A DNA stretch of 6,087 bases from Treponema sp. (GCA_031283905.1 JAITAW010000187.1:1-6087), one strand, 5' to 3'. Shown: positions 1-5,902, numbered from the stretch's first letter. The notes: generated from the sequence alone by a model not told the origin. A program made the numbers and translations.

Positions 1-1
1 T

Positions 2-55
2 AAAGAGTATGTGTTTGAAAGAAGACAATGGAATATGGGGGTTTTTAGAAACTGA
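2..55 (+). CDS. Possible 3' end of an upstream gene (partial)
   Basis: The frame starting at base 2 is open for 17 codons to a TGA at 53-55 and would end in ...QWNMGVFRN. The neighbouring frame starting at base 3 is open to a TAG at 75-77, so the choice between them is not secure. The stretch is AT-rich like the methyltransferase gene downstream and unlike the GC-rich palindromic stretch that follows, which is the main reason to suspect coding sequence. No family can be recognised from so few residues. It could equally be non-coding. Confidence 0.25.
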   Translation, partial: KEYVFERRQWNMGVFRN

Positions 56-99
56 AATATATTACTGTACGAAATAGCATGGTAAATTGGCTGAAGGAG

Positions 100-260
100 C
101 ATCGCCGCCGTCCGCGGCAGGCGCATGCGGGGCGTGTTCCAACGCTATAACCGTTGGTTTATGGGAGCCGCCGCATAAAGCATTACGAAGAAATTCGTAT
201 AAAAGAGTTATACGCCATTTTTTCTGGAAAGATGGCGGCGGCGGCATCCGTGCCGCCATA
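100..260. repeat. Palindrome-dense leader with overlapping inverted repeats
   Basis: No convincing gene lies here. Arms checked base by base are: 104-108/114-118 (GCCGC/GCGGC); 139-144/152-157 (CCAACG/CGTTGG); 158-163/174-179 (TTTATG/CATAAA); 184-189/194-199 (TACGAA/TTCGTA, loop GAAA, a GNRA tetraloop); 196-202/208-214 (CGTATAA/TTATACG); 213-218/232-237 (CGCCAT/ATGGCG); 232-239/252-259 (ATGGCGGC/GCCGCCAT). The perfect 8-mer palindrome CGCATGCG is at 122-129. From 184 onward each right arm overlaps the left arm of the next stem, so neighbouring stems exclude one another. The stretch ends 14 nt before the ribosome-binding site of the methyltransferase gene, so it would form that gene's 5' leader if transcription starts upstream. 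It could be a structured leader RNA, a dispersed palindromic repeat, or remnants of one. An open frame with a TTG start at 87 runs across it but lacks coding character. Confidence 0.7.
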
Positions 261-273
261 AAGATAATGTTTT

Positions 274-278
274 GGGAG
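274..278 (+). promoter_or_regulatory. Ribosome-binding site of the methyltransferase gene
   Basis: GGGAG lies 4 nt before the ATG at 283 and 7 nt before the ATG at 286. The second spacing is closer to the usual optimum, so translation may really begin at 286 and the protein may be 317 residues. The surrounding 14-mer at 270-283 recurs with one mismatch in front of the PRTase-HAD gene on the other strand. Confidence 0.7.
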
Positions 279-282
279 TTAT

Positions 283-1239
283 ATGATGATAAAGCGTTTT
301 TTAACAAAATTAAGAAATTTTTTGATTGCGCCATTACGATCAGATATTTCCGGATTAAGCGCATTGACCGGCGGAATACGATCGGATATTTCCGGATTAA
401 GCGCATTGACCGGCGGAATACGATCGGATATTTCCGGATTAAGCGCATTGACCGGCGGAATATATAATAAATTAATTTATGATGGTCGAAGCGGCTCATA
501 CTGGGAGAATCGAAGAAGATTTGATGACCCATTGTATTTGGACGGTTTTGGATATAAGGTCTATTCTCAAAATGATGAGGATGGGATAATTCAGGAGATT
601 TTCAGAAGGGTTGGAACAACTAACAAAATATTTGTTGAATTTGGCGTTCAGGACGGGCTGGAAAGTAATTGTCATTTTTTATTGTTCAATGGCTGGAGAG
701 GTTTGTGGATAGACGGCGATGAAAACAATGTCAGCCGGTTGCGGGAGTTTTTTTCAAAACCGTTATCGGAAAAACGACTGACCGCGATTAACGCTTTTAT
801 AACAACGGATAATATCAACAAACTCATCGGTGAAGATGGAAATGTCAATGGTGAAATTGATGTATTGAGCATTGACGTTGACGGGAATGATTATTGGATA
901 TGGGAAAAGATACATTGCATTTCGCCGCGAGTTGTTATTATTGAATATAACGCGAAATTTCCGCCGCCGTGCGAATGGGTTATGGAATATGATCCTAATC
1001 ATATATGGGATAGTAGTGATAAACAAGGCGCATCGTTAAAATCATTGGAATTACTGGGCAACCGTCTCGGTTATACGTTAGTTGGAACAAACACAAATGG
1101 GGTTAACGCCTTTTTTGTAAAAAAAGAATTGACCAAAAATTTATTTCCTGAACCGGCTACGGCAGAAAATGTATATAACGCATGGGGAAAATGGTTTGTC
1201 AGTAGCGGTCATCCTACAAAAAGATATATTGGAAAATAA
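283..1239 (+). CDS. FkbM-like SAM-dependent methyltransferase with N-terminal 14-residue repeats
   Basis: The predicted protein has 318 residues (317 if the second of two tandem ATGs is used). Residues 1-18 form a short basic, hydrophobic segment. Residues 19-60 are three copies of RSDISGLSALTGGI. The catalytic-type body follows: SQNDEDGIIQEIF at 95-107, a SAM-binding motif I region with VEFGVQDGLESN at 118-129, GWRGLWIDGD at 137-146 (the acidic end of strand 2, where family members bind the SAM ribose), DVLSIDVDGNDYWIWE at 193-208, and PRVVIIEYN at 215-223. This pattern fits FkbM-related methyltransferases, many of which O-methylate sugars in polysaccharide or surface-glycan pathways. The true substrate is unknown. 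No signal peptide is evident, so the enzyme is probably cytosolic. No partner gene follows on this strand, because a decayed intron occupies the next kilobase. Base composition is more AT-rich than pbpC, consistent with acquired DNA. The methyltransferase fold is fairly sure; the glycan role is inferred. Confidence 0.88.
   Translation: MMIKRFLTKLRNFLIAPLRSDISGLSALTGGIRSDISGLSALTGGIRSDISGLSALTGGIYNKLIYDGRSGSYWENRRRFDDPLYLDGFGYKVYSQNDEDGIIQEIFRRVGTTNKIFVEFGVQDGLESNCHFLLFNGWRGLWIDGDENNVSRLREFFSKPLSEKRLTAINAFITTDNINKLIGEDGNVNGEIDVLSIDVDGNDYWIWEKIHCISPRVVIIEYNAKFPPPCEWVMEYDPNHIWDSSDKQGASLKSLELLGNRLGYTLVGTNTNGVNAFFVKKELTKNLFPEPATAENVYNAWGKWFVSSGHPTKRYIGK
337..462 (+). repeat. Three tandem 42-bp repeats, in frame
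   Basis: Units lie at 337-378, 379-420 and 421-462. All 42 positions agree except base 342 (A in unit 1, G at 384 and 426 in units 2 and 3), and this change is silent in the serine codon. Each unit encodes exactly 14 residues, so gain or loss of units keeps the gene in frame. Near-identity, including third codon positions, indicates recent duplication or ongoing homogenisation. The ISGLSALTG core loosely resembles the leucine-rich repeats of internalins, but the 14-residue period is too short for that fold. Confidence 0.98.
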
Positions 1240-1267
1240 AACCCGCCCGCGTCTATGCCGAGCGGCG

Positions 1268-1316
1268 GGGATAAAGCGGTACCGGAAACTTTGTTTCCGC
1301 CTGATACCCCTATCCC
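1268..1316 (+). other. Nested three-tier hairpin
   Basis: Outer arms GGGATA (1268-1273) and TATCCC (1311-1316), middle arms GGTA (1278-1281) and TACC (1305-1308), and inner arms CGGAAAC (1283-1289) and GTTTCCG (1293-1299) around a TTT loop form one collinear structure. It begins 28 nt after the methyltransferase stop codon. A further GC stem, CCCGCC (1242-1247) with GGCGGG (1264-1269), would compete with its outer arm. No T-tract follows, so it is a poor intrinsic terminator. It may be a substructure of the decayed intron RNA next to it. Confidence 0.6.
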
Positions 1317-1329
1317 GGTAACGCAAGCA

Positions 1330-1549
1330 TAAATGACGCGCCCCCGGACTGTAGACCGGCTCTAAAGCGCACTGAAGTGGTAATTATGCGGAACATGGTA
1401 AACCCGATGTACGCCCATCAGGGGAAACAGCGGGTAGAGGATCGTATAAAGCGGCCTGTAACGGGACGTATAGCCATTCAAGATTTGGGGCAGCCTGAAA
1501 AGGCGCTGACTTACCCGTGGTCTCAAATTGTGAAGAAAGGAAGAACTTT
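1330..1549 (+). ncRNA. Probable remnant of group II intron RNA, 5' part
   Basis: This stretch lies directly upstream of a group II intron maturase remnant on the same strand, where the ribozyme's domains I-IV would be expected. It has no coding character. It contains purine-rich stretches such as CTGAAGTGG (1373-1381), GGAACATGGTAAACCC (1390-1405) and GGGGAAACAGC (1421-1431), which resemble domain I sequence in maturase-encoding bacterial introns. That resemblance is from memory, not alignment. The 5' splice boundary (usually GUGYG) was not located. Domains V and VI, which would follow the maturase gene, are absent, so the element cannot splice. The exact left limit is uncertain. Confidence 0.45.
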
Positions 1550-1576
1550 ATGAACAAGGACGAAGTGTATACCAAA

Positions 1577-1591
1577 GGGAACTTTGTTCCC
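1577..1591 (+). other. Short hairpin GGGAAC-TTT-GTTCCC
   Basis: Arms 1577-1582 and 1586-1591 are perfectly complementary around the loop TTT. It closely resembles the inner stem at 1283-1299, which has the same TTT loop and shares the central AACTTTGTT. No T-tract follows. Confidence 0.6.
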
Positions 1592-2288
1592 CGGACCGCA
1601 AACTTGAACAATGCTAAAACCAGCCGGAAGAAAGACTTTCTGGAAGGGAATCAATCGACTGGATAACGGTAGAAGCGTGCATCAATAAAGTACAGATTAT
1701 GCGAAAGTCTGGGCAATACGCAAAATAACCGGCACACCCGGGAAACGGACAGCGGGAATGGACGATGAGAAATGGAATACAGTAGCAAAGAAGCAGCAGG
1801 CGGTAAGTAAACTCGGTGAAAACGCTATACAAGCGCTTGAAGCGCTTGCCCGGGATCCGGTCCAGTAATAGAAAGCGTGAGTGACATCCGCTCATTCGGA
1901 TTAAGGAAAGGCCGGAGCAGTCAGGATGCCATGAAACAACTATACGGCGTACTGGCAAAAAGGCGTTCGGTGGGAATGGATATGGAATGGATAGTGAAAG
2001 GCGACATTAAAGCCTGTTTTGATGAGATAGCCCATGTATGGACAAAAACATCTTGAAAGAATTTCTGAAAGCGGGATTCGCGTATGAAAAAAAGCTCTTT
2101 TCGACCGGCGACAAGGGGGGAATAGTCTAGTCCGATACCGGCAAATCAAACCCTGAACGCAAAGTATGCCGGAAGCAAAGGGAAGCGACAACAGATTGAA
2201 CCGAAGGCAAACATGGTACGCTACGCGGATGATTTTATCATCACCGCCCGGACGATGGGTAACATTTTTCATGAGGCAACGCGATGTC

Positions 2289-2317
2289 TTGACAATCCTG
2301 ATGATACGGCATACCAT
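2289..2317 (+). promoter_or_regulatory. Sigma70-like promoter upstream of pbpC
   Basis: A perfect -35 hexamer TTGACA (2289-2294) is followed by a 17-nt spacer and TACCAT (2312-2317), which matches TATAAT at four of six positions including the key first T, second A and last T. Transcription would start near 2324, giving a leader of about 45 nt before the pbpC ATG at 2369. It lies at the 3' edge of the intron remnant, which would make pbpC independent of anything upstream. It is a prediction by consensus only. Confidence 0.5.
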
Positions 2318-2368
2318 ATACCCCGTTAAACAGACAAACGCCGGACCGTATCGCTCCGTATCAGAAAT

Positions 2369-4648
2369 ATGAAAAAAATCGTGAAATCGCTTGGGACATT
2401 TCTCTCTATTTTTGCTCTTTTCTTTTTTGCGGCGTACCTTGCGCTTCGTTTTCTCCCCTATCCTGAATTGACGGCGTTTTTGAAACGGGATTATAGCCTG
2501 GTACTCACGGATAAAAACGGCGTGACGCTCCGGGTGTTTCCGGCGCGAGATGGCGTTAGGCGGGAGTGGACGGATGTATGCGATGTTCCGCAAGGCGTAC
2601 GGAACGTGTTTATTAAGGCGGAAGACAAACGGTTTTATTACCATATAGGCGTCGATCCGGTCGCTGTTATAGCGCGGGCAATCCGCAACGCATCCGCAAA
2701 ACGGGTGGTGTCCGGCGCGTCCACCATCTCCATGCAACTTGCGCGGCTCATAAAGCCCCATGCGCGGGGGATCCGAGGGAAAATAGCGGAGGCTGTTGAC
2801 GCATTGCGGATTGAGGCGCGGCTTTCAAAAGACGCCGTTCTGGAACTGTGGCTCAATGCGATTCCTTTTGGAAGCAACCTTGAAGGACTCGGCGCTTTCA
2901 GCCGCGCCCGTTTCGGCGTGGCTGCGATGGAATTGGACGACGCGCAAGCTGTGGCGCTTGCCGTTGTGCCACGCCGCCCCGGTTTGTACGACCCCGCTTA
3001 CAATGCGGAGGCTTCGCTTGTTGCGGCGCAACAGCTTGCCGTCCGGTGCAATGTGGATGTCGCGGCTGTCGCCGCCGCTGTCGCTAAAGCCGCCGCGCAA
3101 CCGGATGTTCCGGCGGCAAACCCTAAAACCCCTTTCTACGCGCCGCACTTTACGGAAAGGACGCGATCCCTGCTTTTAAACTATGCGGAGGCTTCGGAAG
3201 GCGCATCTGGAGGCCGCATTCGGCGTCCTGTCAAAACAACGCTTGATCTTGATCTCCAACTTTACGCGGAAGAACGACTCGGCGCGGAACTCGAAAAACT
3301 CGCTCTTAACCGTGTAAGCAACGGATCCGTATTGGTAATAGAAAATTCGACCGGCGCGGTATTGTGCTACGTGGGGTCGAGTTCGTGGTTCGACGACGCT
3401 GTTTCCGGCAAGATAGACGGCGTGCAGGCGCGGAATCAGCCCGGTTCATGCTTAAAGCCGTTTCTGTACGCGCTCGCTCTGGACAGCGGCTTTGGTCCCA
3501 ACGCCGTTCTGCCCGATATTCCGAGTGTTTTCGGCGCAAGAGAAGCGTATATACCGGCGAATTTCAACCGCAGGTTTAACGGGCCAGTGCGTATGCGGGT
3601 TGCGCTTGCCTCGTCTTTAAATATACCGGCGGTGTGGATGCTGGAGCGGATCGGTGTGAGCCGGTTTGAAGACAGCCTTGAGTCCCTAGGTTTTACGTCT
3701 ATCGCCGGAAAACGGGGGTCGTACGGAACAGGGCTTGCCTTGGGTAATGCGGAGGTTAGCCTGGAAGAACTGGCGAGGGCGTTCTCCGTGTTTCACCGGG
3801 AAGGAAAATTGGCCGGCCTGCGTTTTATTGAAAAAGACCGCGACAATGAGGACGGCGCGCGCAACGTACAAGTTCTATCTCCGTATGCGGCCTTTGTCAT
3901 CCGCGATATTCTTTCCGACAAAGCGAGCCGCTGGACAGGCTTTGGCGATGCGCCGATGTTTTCAACGCCCTTTCAGTCTATGTTTAAAACAGGGACGGCT
4001 AATCAGTACCAGAACATCTGGGCGTTGGGCGCGACCGGGCGATGGACGGTTGGGGTATGGATGGGTAATTTCTCGGGCGCGACTGTGGTTGGAAAGACGG
4101 GCAGTTCCATTCCGGCGCGTATTGCGGCGGATATTCTCAGCGCTCTGGAGACGGCGAATCCCGATGGCGCGTCATCCGTTGCGGCGCCGGATGGCGCTGG
4201 CGAGATGGTCGAGGTAGAAATATGCGCGCTTTCCGGCATGAGGGCAACGCGGTTCTGTACCGGAACGCTGCGTGAATGGCTGCTTCGCGGCAGAACGCCT
4301 GACGCCTGCGATTGGCATCGCGCGGACGGCGTTGTCTACCCCGGCGAGTACCGGTCATGGCTTGCGGAACGGCTCCATATGGGGCAGGCGCGGCGGGGCG
4401 GCGGAACTATACGGCTGCCCCATCGCGGGTCCGTATTTTATGTTGATCCGTCATTGCCGGCGGATGCCCAGGCGATTCGGATAGAGACATCCGGCTTTGG
4501 AGACGATGCGCTTGTGTTTGTTGACGGCGTTCCGGCGGGAATCCTTGACAGCGCGGGCGTTTTCATGCTGCCGGTTTCGCGGGGAAAACGGATGGTTTTT
4601 GTCGAAGATGACGTGAGCGGCGCTCATGTGGAGTTTGAAGTACGGTGA
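2369..4648 (+). CDS. pbpC: Penicillin-binding protein 1C, bifunctional transglycosylase/transpeptidase
   Basis: The 759-residue protein is close to the usual length for PBP1C. It polymerises lipid II into glycan strands, and its penicillin-binding domain is of transpeptidase type. A single N-terminal membrane anchor spans about residues 8-28, placing the rest outside the cytoplasmic membrane. The GT51 domain (about 60-225) shows EDKRFYYHIG at 85-94 with catalytic E85, GASTISMQ at 116-123, the K138/E141 region, and LELWLN at 158-163. The penicillin-binding domain (about 285-590) has SxxK at S360-K363, SxN at S416-N418 and KTGTA at 540-544. A cysteine-containing linker (C619, C630, C647) precedes a C-terminal BiPBP_C-type domain (about 672-757), which distinguishes PBP1C from PBP1A/1B. 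All catalytic residues are present. The ATG at 2369 has only a weak Shine-Dalgarno (AGAAA) but begins directly at the charged start of the anchor. The gene is GC-richer than its flanking genes. No alpha-2-macroglobulin-like partner (yfhM type) is in view. Confidence 0.97.
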   Translation: MKKIVKSLGTFLSIFALFFFAAYLALRFLPYPELTAFLKRDYSLVLTDKNGVTLRVFPARDGVRREWTDVCDVPQGVRNVFIKAEDKRFYYHIGVDPVAVIARAIRNASAKRVVSGASTISMQLARLIKPHARGIRGKIAEAVDALRIEARLSKDAVLELWLNAIPFGSNLEGLGAFSRARFGVAAMELDDAQAVALAVVPRRPGLYDPAYNAEASLVAAQQLAVRCNVDVAAVAAAVAKAAAQPDVPAANPKTPFYAPHFTERTRSLLLNYAEASEGASGGRIRRPVKTTLDLDLQLYAEERLGAELEKLALNRVSNGSVLVIENSTGAVLCYVGSSSWFDDAVSGKIDGVQARNQPGSCLKPFLYALALDSGFGPNAVLPDIPSVFGAREAYIPANFNRRFNGPVRMRVALASSLNIPAVWMLERIGVSRFEDSLESLGFTSIAGKRGSYGTGLALGNAEVSLEELARAFSVFHREGKLAGLRFIEKDRDNEDGARNVQVLSPYAAFVIRDILSDKASRWTGFGDAPMFSTPFQSMFKTGTANQYQNIWALGATGRWTVGVWMGNFSGATVVGKTGSSIPARIAADILSALETANPDGASSVAAPDGAGEMVEVEICALSGMRATRFCTGTLREWLLRGRTPDACDWHRADGVVYPGEYRSWLAERLHMGQARRGGGTIRLPHRGSVFYVDPSLPADAQAIRIETSGFGDDALVFVDGVPAGILDSAGVFMLPVSRGKRMVFVEDDVSGAHVEFEVR

Positions 4649-4659
4649 TTTGCCCTTAA

Positions 4660-4676
4660 TACGGGTATTACCCGTA
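4660..4676. terminator. Hairpin between convergent genes
   Basis: TACGGGT (4660-4666) pairs perfectly with ACCCGTA (4670-4676) around the loop ATT, 11 nt after the pbpC stop. The plus-strand tail (CAATTTCAC) has only a short T-run, so it would be a weak intrinsic terminator for pbpC. It could also act as a roadblock for transcripts from the opposing gene. Confidence 0.4.
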
Positions 4677-4690
4677 CAATTTCACAAAAT

Positions 4691-4711
4691 AGTATCTTAT
4701 ATTTAGATACT
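4691..4711 (-). terminator. Candidate terminator of the PRTase-HAD gene
   Basis: AGTATCT (4691-4697) and AGATACT (4705-4711) form a perfect 7-bp stem with a 7-nt loop. On the minus strand the stem begins 3 nt after the stop codon and is followed by ATTTTGTG, a modest U-rich tail. Placement and tail fit an intrinsic terminator, though the stem is AT-rich and short. Confidence 0.45.
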
Positions 4712-4714
4712 TCA

Positions 4715-5695
4715 TTAATTTGTTCGTTTTATTATTTCTCTTATTCTTTTCCTCCATGATTTTTTGAATAGTATTATTTTCAACACTTTTTTTACAATTT
4801 TTTTTATTTTTTGTTTTTTCGACATTCCCTGTGTAGAAAAATTCACTGGATTTTTAACCAGTTCATCGGTTTCAACACAAAAAACCGCCTTTTGTGTTAT
4901 TGTTGCAATCTCATGCGCTTGTGATACGCTGCTTTCATAGAATAGTACCGCATCGCCGAGCCGCCGGTATATTTCAGCCTTGAATTTCGCATGAGCGTTT
5001 AATCTGATACGTTCTTCTTTGCCGGGCAAATCAAGCATATACAAATGCTCGTATTGTACATTGTTTTGCTCAAGCCATTGTTCTGTTTCTTTACGGTACT
5101 TTTCCAGTCTTGATGTTACGAGCGCGTATATTTTGTAACGAGGTATGTAAAGCGGTTTTGCGGTACGTATAAAATGACGGTAATTATCTCCATCATCATT
5201 TTCTTCTTCGGCCGGATCGACACACAAAACGCCGTCAATATCAAAACAAGAGCGTTCAATATAACCGTGATTCATATAATTCCATTGGAACATACGCGGA
5301 GGCGGCAGGAAAACAAACCAAGAATCAACATATTGTTTTGCCTCTTCCGTTACATAGACGGCGGCGAAATATATTCTTTTATTTGACGTGTCTTTTGCCG
5401 GCAGCGCTTGTTTTACACGTTTCATTGAATTACCGCCGCAAGATGAGTCGTCTACAATCAGAACGGTGTTTCCCGGTTCTTTTAAGGGGCGCTGCCCGTG
5501 CGTTACGTCAATATCATACATAAATTCATCAAACGAGCAGACTTTTGTATTTAACGCGAAGCCTATCATATACGCGGGTATCATGCCGGAACGGGGTACG
5601 CCCACAACTAAATCAATACCGGAAGGCAGTTTATTGATGTTTTTCTTAATGTCTATCAAAAGATCGGAATAGGTTTTATAATGTAATCCTAACAT
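4715..5695 (-). CDS. Phosphoribosyltransferase-HAD hydrolase fusion protein
   Basis: The 326-residue protein joins two enzymatic folds. Residues 1-145 look like a type I phosphoribosyltransferase: VVGVPRSGMIPA (30-41) matches the pyrophosphate-binding loop and VLIVDDSSCGGNS (78-90) the PRPP-binding motif with its paired aspartates D82-D83. Residues 146-275 look like a HAD-superfamily phosphatase: FDIDGVL (151-157) is motif I with D152 and D154, VTS (193-195) is motif II, a lysine near 237-239 may be motif III, and LFYESS (251-256) with E254 stands at motif IV. The tail (about 291-326) is very basic and amphipathic, and may touch membrane or nucleic acid. A PRTase fused or linked to a HAD enzyme suggests making and dephosphorylating a ribosyl phosphate. 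Such genes occur in polysaccharide loci, and separate PRTase and HAD genes also occur in tellurite-associated biosynthetic modules, whose other members are absent here. The substrate is unknown. The start is supported by AGGGAG 9 nt upstream. The gene is AT-rich and converges on pbpC. Confidence 0.85.
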   Translation of the reverse strand: MLGLHYKTYSDLLIDIKKNINKLPSGIDLVVGVPRSGMIPAYMIGFALNTKVCSFDEFMYDIDVTHGQRPLKEPGNTVLIVDDSSCGGNSMKRVKQALPAKDTSNKRIYFAAVYVTEEAKQYVDSWFVFLPPPRMFQWNYMNHGYIERSCFDIDGVLCVDPAEEENDDGDNYRHFIRTAKPLYIPRYKIYALVTSRLEKYRKETEQWLEQNNVQYEHLYMLDLPGKEERIRLNAHAKFKAEIYRRLGDAVLFYESSVSQAHEIATITQKAVFCVETDELVKNPVNFSTQGMSKKQKIKKIVKKVLKIILFKKSWRKRIREIIKRTN

Positions 5696-5704
5696 ACGCT
5701 ATAA

Positions 5705-5710
5705 CTCCCT
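5705..5710 (-). promoter_or_regulatory. Ribosome-binding site of the PRTase-HAD gene
   Basis: On the minus strand AGGGAG lies 9 nt before the ATG at 5695-5693. It sits in a 14-mer (5713-5700) that matches the leader of the methyltransferase gene at 13 of 14 positions (TTT, then A or T, then GGGAGTTATA). Confidence 0.75.
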
Positions 5711-5834
5711 AAATATTTCACGGTTCAACCGCGCCGCGTTTTGCTTCGTAGCCGGCGAAACGGGTTTGCGGCACGGTTACTTCCGGTTGGGGCTGGGGGA
5801 TAACGTCATGTCCTTTATAGATACTCCGTTTTCC

Positions 5835-5864
5835 GGACATTTCGGCATATGTATCGAAATGTCC
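5835..5864. repeat. 30-bp perfect dyad with 10-bp arms
   Basis: GGACATTTCG (5835-5844) and CGAAATGTCC (5855-5864) are exact reverse complements around a 10-nt centre that contains CATATG. With one bulged C (5865) the stem extends to 12 bp. It could be an operator-like site, a hairpin in the transcript, or part of a dispersed palindromic repeat. It falls inside the broken minus-strand frame. Confidence 0.9.
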
Positions 5865-5879
5865 CGGCGTTATTATTTG

Positions 5880-5892
5880 TTTCAAGAGGATA
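5880..5892 (+). repeat. 13-bp direct repeat, copy 1
   Basis: TTTCAAGAGGATA occurs here and again at 6008-6020, 128 bp away. The second copy abuts the poly-G tract. Similarity does not extend beyond the 13 bases. Confidence 0.9.
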
Positions 5893-5902
5893 TTCGCGGC
5901 GG

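Larger units (their letters stand above)
1550..2329 (+). pseudogene. ltrA: Group II intron reverse transcriptase/maturase (LtrA-like), decayed
   Basis: An intact copy would be about 400-600 residues; here only fragments survive, in order but in different frames. Piece A, from the ATG at 1550 behind AAGGA (1537-1541), is MNKDEVYTKG... and stops at 1664. Piece B (1642-1704) has SIDWITVEACINKVQ. Piece C (1698-1868) has YAKVWAIRKITGTPGKRTAGMDDEKW and AIQALEALARDPV. Piece D (1865-2056) has SFGLRKGRSSQDAM and WIVKGDIKACFDEIAH, including the first catalytic aspartate. Piece E (2038-2130) has MDKNILKEFLKAGFAYEKKLF and a damaged QGG motif (KGGIV). Piece F (2129-2329) has NMVRYADDFIIT, with the YADD active site at 2222-2233. 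Between C's VSKL and AIQAL, the usual segment ending in RPLGIPTMKDR is missing. The thumb, domain X and endonuclease parts are also missing. Multiple frameshifts plus deletions make this a dead element rather than a sequencing error. It is inserted between the methyltransferase gene and pbpC. Confidence 0.88.

Noticed and set aside
337..462. CRISPR-like or leucine-rich repeat array
   Set aside because: The units are contiguous with no spacers, and the 14-residue period does not fit the 20-24-residue leucine-rich repeat fold.
87..467. Plus-strand open frame with a TTG start across the left end
   Set aside because: It has no ribosome-binding site, runs through the palindromic leader, and continues into the wrong frame of the 42-bp repeats and the methyltransferase gene.
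62..532. Minus-strand open frame over the 42-bp repeats
   Set aside because: It is open because the repeat unit happens to lack stops on that strand; it opposes the well-supported methyltransferase gene.
1242..1269. Intrinsic terminator for the methyltransferase gene
   Set aside because: The stem is GC-rich but is followed by GATAAAGC rather than a T-tract, and it competes with the nested hairpin at 1268-1316.
2166..2372. Small frame overlapping the pbpC start by ATGA, suggesting translational coupling
   Set aside because: It is out of frame with the maturase fragments, shows no coding character, and ATGA overlaps arise easily by chance.
1940..2761. Long minus-strand open frame of 273 codons
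   Set aside because: It lies opposite recognisable maturase fragments and the start of pbpC, has an arginine-rich composition typical of antisense frames, and matches no family.
4094..4108. A second KTG motif in PbpC (residues 576-578) as the catalytic triad motif
   Set aside because: KTGTA at residues 540-544 is at the right distance from SxN and has the expected context, so the later KTGSS is incidental.
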